The notes under the pieces are model-generated. The model was given only the letters and a program-made list of their open reading frames with translations, had not been told where the DNA came from and did no database searches. A DNA stretch of 64,000 bases from contig NZ_MWSJ01000004.1 of assembly GCF_002237755.1 (NCBI RefSeq), positions 1 through 64,000 of the forward strand. The letters run 5' to 3'. This DNA is from Lysinibacillus sp. KCTC 33748 (GTDB lineage Bacteria; Bacillota; Bacilli; Bacillales_A; Planococcaceae). Within the stretch, counting starts at the first letter, position 1, and the number at the start of each line of letters is the position of its first letter. A program made the position numbers and the translations under genes. This document shows, one piece after another, positions 59,004-64,000 of the stretch.

Positions 59004-60014
59004 TTGGGGAATGTGAATAGAATGAAAAGCCCGTTAGAGAATAGTGAGTGGGCTATTGAAGCACGTGGCCTAGTTAAACATTTTGGAGAAAATCGGGCTG
59101 TGGATGGTGTCAATCTAAACGTCCGCGCTGGCACTATCTATGGTGTACTTGGTCCTAATGGAGCGGGTAAAACAACGACTATTAGAATGCTAGCGACTCT
59201 TCTAAGAGCAGATGCTGGGTCGGCACAAATATTCGGGTATGACATAGTGAAAGAACCACATATTATACGTCAATTAATTGGCGTCACTGGTCAGTATGCT
59301 TCAGTTGACGAGTCACTTAGTGCAACGGAAAATTTAATTATTTTTTCTCGTTTGCTAGGATTGGGACGTACAGATGCCCGAAATAAGGCTGCTGAATTAC
59401 TGGAAGAGTTCGGATTATCAGAAGCTGCAAAACGTCCTTTGAAAAATTTCTCTGGAGGTATGCGTCGTCGTCTGGATTTGGCAGCCAGTCTGATCGCACA
59501 GCCACCGTTAATTTTCTTAGATGAGCCGACGACGGGGCTAGATCCACGTACACGTAATCAAATGTGGGATACGATTCGTCGTTTAGTAGATACGGGGTCA
59601 ACTGTTCTGTTAACGACACAGTATTTGCAAGAGGTAGATGAGCTGGCAGATCGGCTTGCGGTTATAGATCATGGGCGCGTTGTAGCAGAAGGTACAGTCG
59701 ATGAGCTAAAAGCATCTGTCGGTACTTCATCCTTACATTTGAGCATTCAAAATACACAGGAAATGTTGGCTGCTCGTGAAACAGTAGAACACATACTTCA
59801 AGTGAAAACAACCATTTCACAGGATATCGGGAAAATCACTGCCCCAATGGCAGATGTTGACCTAGTTACGGATTTACTGATTGCCCTTCGCCAAAAAGGA
59901 ATTCAGCTTGACGAGTTCAGTGTACAAAAACCGACCTTAGATGAAGTATTTTTAACAATCACAGGTAACAGTGTGAATGAAAATGGTCCACAACTAGAGG
60001 AGGAAAGAGTATGA
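59004..60014 (+). CDS. ABC transporter ATPase, DrrA type
   Basis: A 336-residue ATPase of the daunorubicin-resistance (DrrA) family. Walker A GPNGAGKTT, Q-loop GVTGQYASVDE, signature FSGGMRRRLD, Walker B LIFLDEPTTGLDPRTRN, H-loop region LLTTQYLQEVDELADR (Gln where His is usual, typical of DrrA), and a C-terminal regulatory part. The start is TTG 59004, seven bases after GGGAGG; an in-frame ATG at 58977 lies upstream of that site. It overlaps the permease gene by four bases. Confidence 0.9.
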   Translation: MGNVNRMKSPLENSEWAIEARGLVKHFGENRAVDGVNLNVRAGTIYGVLGPNGAGKTTTIRMLATLLRADAGSAQIFGYDIVKEPHIIRQLIGVTGQYASVDESLSATENLIIFSRLLGLGRTDARNKAAELLEEFGLSEAAKRPLKNFSGGMRRRLDLAASLIAQPPLIFLDEPTTGLDPRTRNQMWDTIRRLVDTGSTVLLTTQYLQEVDELADRLAVIDHGRVVAEGTVDELKASVGTSSLHLSIQNTQEMLAARETVEHILQVKTTISQDIGKITAPMADVDLVTDLLIALRQKGIQLDEFSVQKPTLDEVFLTITGNSVNENGPQLEEERV

Positions 60015-60826
60015 AAAGTAATACGATAAAACCACTAGTTGGACGCGGATTATTACGCAAGCCGAGTATCAATCAATCGATAAAAAATTCTCTCACAATG
60101 GCCTACCGAGGTGTCTTAAAAATTCGACGTACGCCTGAGCAGTTGTTTGATGTAACGCTTCAGCCGATTATTTTCACGCTGATGTTCACCTACATTTTTG
60201 GGGGAGCCATTTCGGGGAATGTACAAAACTATTTGCCAGTCATTATTCCAGGAATTCTCGTGCAGACTGTCATCACGACCTCAATCGTCACAGGCGTTCA
60301 ATTACGGGAAGATATGGATAAAGGAGTGTTCGACCGATTTAAATCATTACCGATCGCCCGCATTGCGCCATTGGCAGGGGCCTTATTGGCCGATACCATT
60401 CGTTATACAATTGCAACGGTACTTACTTTTACTATGGGATATATTATGGGGTATCGACCAGAAGGTGGATTGGAACACGTTGTACTTGCGGGGCTTTTAG
60501 TCATTGTGTGTGCCTGGGCCATAAGCTGGATCTTTGCCTTCTTTGGTGTAATTGCTCGAACAGCTTCGAGTGTACAGGGAATTTCGATGCTTGTCTTGTT
60601 TCCATTAACATTTCTTTCAAATGCTTTTGTCCCAGCAGAAACTTTGCCCGATTTCCTACAGTGGTTTGTGAAAATTAATCCTATTTCACATCTCGTGACG
60701 GCTGTCAGAGAGCTGACGAATTCAGGAACAATAGGCTGGGATTTATCGACCTCACTTATTGGTGCTGCTGTAGTTGTCGCCATCTTTGCACCACTAACAG
60801 TGAAAGCGTATATGCGTAGAACATAA
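60011..60826 (+). CDS. ABC-2 type permease, DrrB type
   Basis: A 271-residue permease with six membrane helices and the ABC-2 family opening (MAYRGVLKIRRTPEQLFDVT) and LSNAFVPAETLPDFLQWF then KINPISHLVTAVREL. It forms the exporter with the upstream ATPase, probably for hydrophobic drugs or lipids. Start overlaps the ATPase stop (ATGA) and follows AGAGGAGGAAAG. Confidence 0.92.
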   Translation: MKSNTIKPLVGRGLLRKPSINQSIKNSLTMAYRGVLKIRRTPEQLFDVTLQPIIFTLMFTYIFGGAISGNVQNYLPVIIPGILVQTVITTSIVTGVQLREDMDKGVFDRFKSLPIARIAPLAGALLADTIRYTIATVLTFTMGYIMGYRPEGGLEHVVLAGLLVIVCAWAISWIFAFFGVIARTASSVQGISMLVLFPLTFLSNAFVPAETLPDFLQWFVKINPISHLVTAVRELTNSGTIGWDLSTSLIGAAVVVAIFAPLTVKAYMRRT

Positions 60827-60837
60827 AATCTTTAATG

Positions 60838-60878
60838 AGTGTGTTTTGAGCAATTAATTGTCAAAACACACTTTTTTA
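60838..60878 (+). terminator. Terminator after DrrAB-type operon
   Basis: AGTGTGTTTTGA (60838-60849) pairs perfectly with TCAAAACACACT (60861-60872), then TTTTTT. Confidence 0.93.
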
Positions 60879-60960
60879 TTTCTTAGGAGCTAAAGCTATT
60901 ATTCCAATAATAGGATAAAATGAAGAGAAAAGGCATAAGTTCAACAAACGGAGGAATGCA

Positions 60961-61344
60961 ATGATGGATAATGAAAAAAGTTCAATTTGGATTGACGCAA
61001 GTATTGCTACAGTTTGGCGGGCTGTTACAGAGGAGGAGCAATTGTCGCAATGGTACGCTCCAGATTCAACTTGGGAAATCCCAAAACTAGAGCCTGGAGA
61101 AGAGATTGTTTTCACGTTACAGCCAAATGAACAGAATCAGCTTGCAGAGAAATTACCGATGGTGTTGACAATCAAACAGGTAACGTCATATCGAGAGTTT
61201 TCGTTTTACTTAGGTATAGAAGAATCACTGATCTCTATTTTATTAGAGGAAAAACAAAATGGCACCACGGTCACTTTTAATACGAGCGGTTACGGGGCAT
61301 CTCTCGCTAACTTAAAAGCTTTAGTGGAGAGTGATATCCTTTAA
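60961..61344 (+). CDS. SRPBCC/AHSA1-domain protein
   Basis: A 127-residue START-like protein: SIWIDASIATVWRAVTEEEQ, LSQWYAPDSTWEI and FTLQP follow the Aha1/SRPBCC pattern with its ligand cavity fold. It is slightly short for the family, with an abbreviated C-terminal helix (ANLKALVESDIL). Ligand unknown. Two adjacent ATG codons follow GGAGG; 60961 is given. Confidence 0.82.
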   Translation: MMDNEKSSIWIDASIATVWRAVTEEEQLSQWYAPDSTWEIPKLEPGEEIVFTLQPNEQNQLAEKLPMVLTIKQVTSYREFSFYLGIEESLISILLEEKQNGTTVTFNTSGYGASLANLKALVESDIL

Positions 61345-61563
61345 CATATAAGTTTCATGAAGAATTTGATTTTTATGAAACTTTTTTATTGTTCAGCAGA
61401 CTAACAGTAAATGCTTTTATGGGGGCGAGCAACGTGTTAAAAGAACAGAAGGACGCTCACTTATCTAGAGCTATGACAATGCACGGAGATTATTTACTGC
61501 GAGTATGCAATACATATGTTCAAGATTGGGCAGTGGCAGAGGATTTGGCTCAAGACACATTTG

Positions 61564-61610
61564 TTAACTTCTTTCAGCGGGTGTTTAAAACACCCGCTGA
61601 AAGAAGTTAA
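61564..61610. repeat. 23-bp perfect hairpin at element junction
   Basis: The arm 61564-61586 (TTAACTTCTTTCAGCGGGTG with TTT) is exactly complementary to 61588-61610, with a one-base centre. It joins the sigma factor coding sequence to the GC-rich element. Part of it resembles sequence before the first element copy (TTTTCAACGGGTATCTAAAC at 39732-39751). Confidence 0.85.
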
Positions 61611-61700
61611 AGCCTCCGGCGGATGTCACGGAATCGGAGAGGAGTTCTTTGTGCAAGCACAAAGCCGATTTCGGACGCAATTATGCCGAGGCATAATTGA
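61609..61700 (+). repeat. GC-rich interspersed element, copy 2
   Basis: Matches 39868-39960: AAAGCCTCCGGCGGATGTCA..., TTTGTGC-AGCACAAA and the terminal hairpin CAATTATGCC/GGCATAATTG. Here it lies inside an ECF sigma factor gene and, with its hairpin, breaks it. Confidence 0.8.
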
Positions 61701-62083
61701 TTTAGATGAGAAAATGGAGCAATTTCGTGAAGAAGCTTCCGTCAAAACCTACTTATATCGCATTGCCATTAACAAGTGTCATAGTTATCTTTCAAGCTGG
61801 CGCTATAAAAAAATACAAGTTATTGATTATTGGAGCAAATTAAAGAGCCTATCCGATAATCCTGAAGAGGAAGTATTGATGGGAGAGACGGATGCACTGC
61901 TAGTAGCATCGATTGAAAAACTTCCGACGAAATACAAAGACGTACTACTTCTATTTCATTTCGCAGAGTTTTCCTTAAAGGACGTTGCAGAGCTGCTAAA
62001 GTTACCAGTAAATACGGTGAAAACACGGTTAAGGCGAGCGCGTCAAATGGTTGGCTTCACGCTATTGGAGGAGGGATTCGAAT

Positions 62084-62983
62084 ATGGATCAGATTCGTAA
62101 TGCCATCAATAAAATGTATAAGGAAGGTAAATTCTCTGGCGAAAGCCATGTAAAAACGTTTCAAAAAATTAATCAAATAACGAAGAAGCGAACACCATTC
62201 ATCCCAATTATCCTAACAGTTGTCGTATCAGCTTGTCTGATCATTGGTTTAAAAATGATGCTCTTCCAACATGATAGCCAACCAATGACGACGGTGCTTA
62301 CAGATACAAATCTTTATCCAGAAAAGTCTGGAAGGGTGAAAGACTATAGCTCATTAGCACGACCATGGATGGTAGTAGGATTAGTAAGTGCTGTCTTCTT
62401 ATTTATTTTTGCCATATTTGCTTTCATGAAAAATTGGTTTTGGCGTGTATTACTATGTACCATTATTATTATTGCCATTTTAGGAAATATGTCTGAACGA
62501 ATCGGTTATCGTGTTTATGTACAGAATGAAGCTGACATTCAAAATGCTATAAAATGGGGTCCATTTTATCCTAATACGGTAAAAATGAATGATACATTAA
62601 CGATTCATCAGTATAGAATGGGCTATTTTTCGGAAAATGGCTTTCAAGGTATTTCCATTTTCAAACATGATGGAAAAGGCTATGCACTGGATCACTATAT
62701 CCAGAGTGAAGTGGATACAATGAGTCCTATTTATTTTAAAGACATACACCATCTTGTTTTCCCATTACTTAACAATCATAACGTCGAAAAATTAATAATA
62801 GACACAGGAGACGAGCGTTTTGAGAAAGCTGTTGATTCGAATGATGCGCAATTAGTATCAGTCCCTCTTAAATCAGAAATAGCTATTTCGCAATTGGTGA
62901 TACATGCATTGGACCATGAAGGAAATACGTATATTCTTTATAATGCTTCACAAATTTTTACCTATCCATATTCAAAATACTAG
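62084..62983 (+). CDS. Membrane protein partner of ECF sigma (anti-sigma-like)
   Basis: A 299-residue protein with a cytoplasmic N-terminal ~50 residues (MDQIRNAINKMYKEGKFSGE), three membrane helices (about 47-67, 92-113 and 117-135) and an extracellular C-terminal domain. A small cytoplasmic domain, membrane segment and outer domain directly after a sigma gene is the anti-sigma layout. ATG 62084 follows GGAGGAGGG and overlaps the sigma gene end. With the sigma gene broken, its regulatory role may be void. Confidence 0.75.
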   Translation: MDQIRNAINKMYKEGKFSGESHVKTFQKINQITKKRTPFIPIILTVVVSACLIIGLKMMLFQHDSQPMTTVLTDTNLYPEKSGRVKDYSSLARPWMVVGLVSAVFLFIFAIFAFMKNWFWRVLLCTIIIIAILGNMSERIGYRVYVQNEADIQNAIKWGPFYPNTVKMNDTLTIHQYRMGYFSENGFQGISIFKHDGKGYALDHYIQSEVDTMSPIYFKDIHHLVFPLLNNHNVEKLIIDTGDERFEKAVDSNDAQLVSVPLKSEIAISQLVIHALDHEGNTYILYNASQIFTYPYSKY

Positions 62984-63133
62984 TTCACTTTTTTTGAAAG
63001 GTGACATATTCATTATATAAATTCTCACTACGTCTTAGGTCTTAGACGAATATAAAGCGGAGGGTCGTTTTTAAATATGACAGTTCCTATATAATGAATT
63101 TATTGGAATATTATATAGTAGGAGGAAATTACA

Positions 63134-63850
63134 TTGAAAAAATTTATGGGACTTGGTTTGGTTATAAGCGCCTCAATAATTGCGTTATCGGGGTGTAACT
63201 CAGTCATACCGGGTAAAACCAAAGATGAAACGATCCTAGTTGAAAAGGATAAAGCAGAAAAGTTGGATGTTGAATTACAACTTGGTATTGGAGAAATAAC
63301 AGTTAAAAAGGGTGCCAAGGATTGGGTTGAAGGTAATGCTCAATACAATATTGATAAATTTGCACCAAAAGTAAAATATGATTTACGCGGCCAGACAGGA
63401 AAAGTAACGATTGAACATAAAGGTTCTACTAACGTGCGTTTAGGGAAAATAAAAAATATATGGGATATCGAACTGAATGATGATATTCCTATGGATCTCT
63501 CAATCGAAACGGGCGCGTCGGATGCAGAGCTAGATTTACAAGGGTTGCAGCTGGAAAAATTAAATATTGAAACAGGCGTAGGCGATCTTGATGTGAATTT
63601 AGGAGGCGATTGGAAAAAAAGCTTCGAAGCGGATATTGAAACAGGTGTTGGGGACACTACTGTCATATTACCATCAAAAGTTGGGGTAAAGCTTACTACG
63701 GAAGCTGGCATCGGCAGTTCAAATATAGAAGGTTTCATTTCAAAAGGCAAAGGGGTTTATGTAAACGAAGCGTATGATAAAGCAGATGTAAAAATAGAGG
63801 TCAACTCGGAAATCGGAGTTGGCGACATTACTTTTAAATTGGATAAATAA
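63134..63850 (+). CDS. Toast-rack family lipoprotein
   Basis: A 238-residue lipoprotein: signal peptide with lipobox ALSGC (Cys21), then a beta-helical toast-rack/DUF2154-like domain with spaced repeats ETGASDAELDLQG, ETGVGDLDVNLGG, ETGVGDTTVILPS, EAGIGSSNIEG and SEIGVGDITFKL. Such domains accompany envelope-stress systems of the LiaF type. TTG start with AGGAGGAAATT. It follows the sigma/anti-sigma-like locus and may have belonged to its regulon. Confidence 0.82.
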   Translation: MKKFMGLGLVISASIIALSGCNSVIPGKTKDETILVEKDKAEKLDVELQLGIGEITVKKGAKDWVEGNAQYNIDKFAPKVKYDLRGQTGKVTIEHKGSTNVRLGKIKNIWDIELNDDIPMDLSIETGASDAELDLQGLQLEKLNIETGVGDLDVNLGGDWKKSFEADIETGVGDTTVILPSKVGVKLTTEAGIGSSNIEGFISKGKGVYVNEAYDKADVKIEVNSEIGVGDITFKLDK

Positions 63851-63862
63851 AGAAAATTTTAG

Positions 63863-63895
63863 TAGGCTACTTTATATGAAGTAGTCTATTTTTTT
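63863..63895 (+). terminator. Terminator after toast-rack lipoprotein
   Basis: TAGGCTACTT (63863-63872) pairs with AAGTAGTCTA (63879-63888) with one wobble, then TTTTTTT. Confidence 0.85.
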
Positions 63896-63907
63896 CGTAG
63901 ATACATA

Positions 63908-64000
63908 GGGACGGATAGTAAGATAAAAGAGCGAGATGTAAGGGCAAAGTCGTGGATAGAAGAGTCAAAATCGTGGATAGAAGAGGTAAAATCGTGGATA
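63908..64000. repeat. Tandem 21-bp repeats with TCGTGGATA core
   Basis: TCGTGGATA at 63950, 63971 and 63992, exactly 21 bp apart with AGAAGAG spacers. Two more degenerate units (GGACGGATAG from 63908 and GCGAGATG near 63931) keep the period. The array runs off the window. Confidence 0.8.

Larger units (their letters stand above)
61434..62100 (+). pseudogene. ECF sigma factor gene split by a repeat insertion
   Basis: GTG 61434 (after GGGGGCGAG) begins region 2 of an ECF sigma factor: KDAHLSRAMTMHGDYLLRVC, then WAVAEDLAQDTFVNFF. At 61564 a repeat block starts, with a 23-bp hairpin and the GC-rich element to 61700. The frame meets TAA in the hairpin. The rest, LDEKMEQFREEASVKTYLYR to region 4 (LPTKYKDVLLLFHFAEFSLK, LPVNTVKTRLRRAR), continues in another frame. 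The two halves rejoin well if the insert is removed. Its partner gene follows with overlap. Confidence 0.8.

Noticed and set aside
61516-61700. Downstream sigma frame starting at ATG 61516 as a real, longer protein.
   Set aside because: Its first 60 residues are an out-of-frame reading of the sigma gene start and a translation of the repeat element.

Overview
The window comes from a low-G+C Gram-positive bacterium of the Bacillaceae/Planococcaceae, most likely Lysinibacillus or a close relative. Evidence: strong AAGGAGG-type ribosome binding sites, many TTG and GTG starts, intrinsic terminators after most genes, a T-box leader, a cobalamin riboswitch, a BmrCD-type exporter, and families common in Bacillus and Lysinibacillus (DUF3888, DUF4256, DUF2975 with a YozG-like HTH, DUF418). 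No rRNA, tRNA, complete IS, prophage or CRISPR array was seen. The genus is an inference.

Layout. 1-17.5 kb is an accessory patchwork of single genes and regulator/target pairs: kinase-fold phosphotransferase, SDR, MerR with a DUF418 membrane protein (each gene with its own 19-bp-spacer promoter and the same operator), AraC, M28 peptidase, WYL regulator with a VOC protein, a glycosyltransferase, a MetX-like hydrolase with LysR, GNAT, MerR and a lipoprotein. Several gene remnants (DUF2087, chloramphenicol acetyltransferase, later an SDR and an IS3 transposase) show ongoing decay. 17.5-23 kb has a CPBP protease, then a module with a leader peptide and two terminators ahead of a second-type RsgA GTPase translationally coupled to a phosphotransferase, then thioredoxin, a zinc-ribbon protein and a SET protein. 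23-26.5 kb is very AT-rich. It holds two holin-like toxin loci (one with a convergent antisense RNA) and the most striking object of the window: three tandem 18-bp genes, each with a perfect Shine-Dalgarno sequence and each encoding MQWNY, upstream of a cytochrome P450. This is the architecture of minimal biarylitide-type RiPP clusters. 26.5-32 kb contains an RNA methyltransferase, a DNA alkylation repair protein, DUF2975/HTH, DUF4256, DUF2750 and GNAT genes.

32.2-34.2 kb holds a Phe-type T-box leader followed by three extra tandem copies of only its antiterminator/terminator part, in front of a sodium-dependent amino acid transporter. After aspartokinase (35-36.3 kb) comes a cobalamin salvage cluster (37-44.4 kb: cbiZ, cbiB, cobD, phosphatases, cobU, cobS, a CobU-like protein, and CblT/CblS-like genes). 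It is followed by a B12 riboswitch that should shut off class Ia ribonucleotide reductase nrdAB when B12 is plentiful. 48.4-52 kb encodes a heterodimeric ABC exporter behind a Fur-box-like site. 52.9-55.5 kb is a hydrolase/response regulator/histidine kinase operon. 55.8-64 kb has a decaying second DUF2975/HTH pair, LysR/MFS, a DrrAB-type ABC exporter, an SRPBCC protein, an ECF sigma gene broken by a repeat element with its membrane-protein partner, and a toast-rack lipoprotein.

Intergenic space carries several repeat families: a ~230-bp element with inverted ends (three copies), a GC-rich ~92-bp element (two copies, one inside the sigma gene), a TTGTACC...GGTACAA palindrome (two copies), and two unrelated 21-bp-period tandem arrays.
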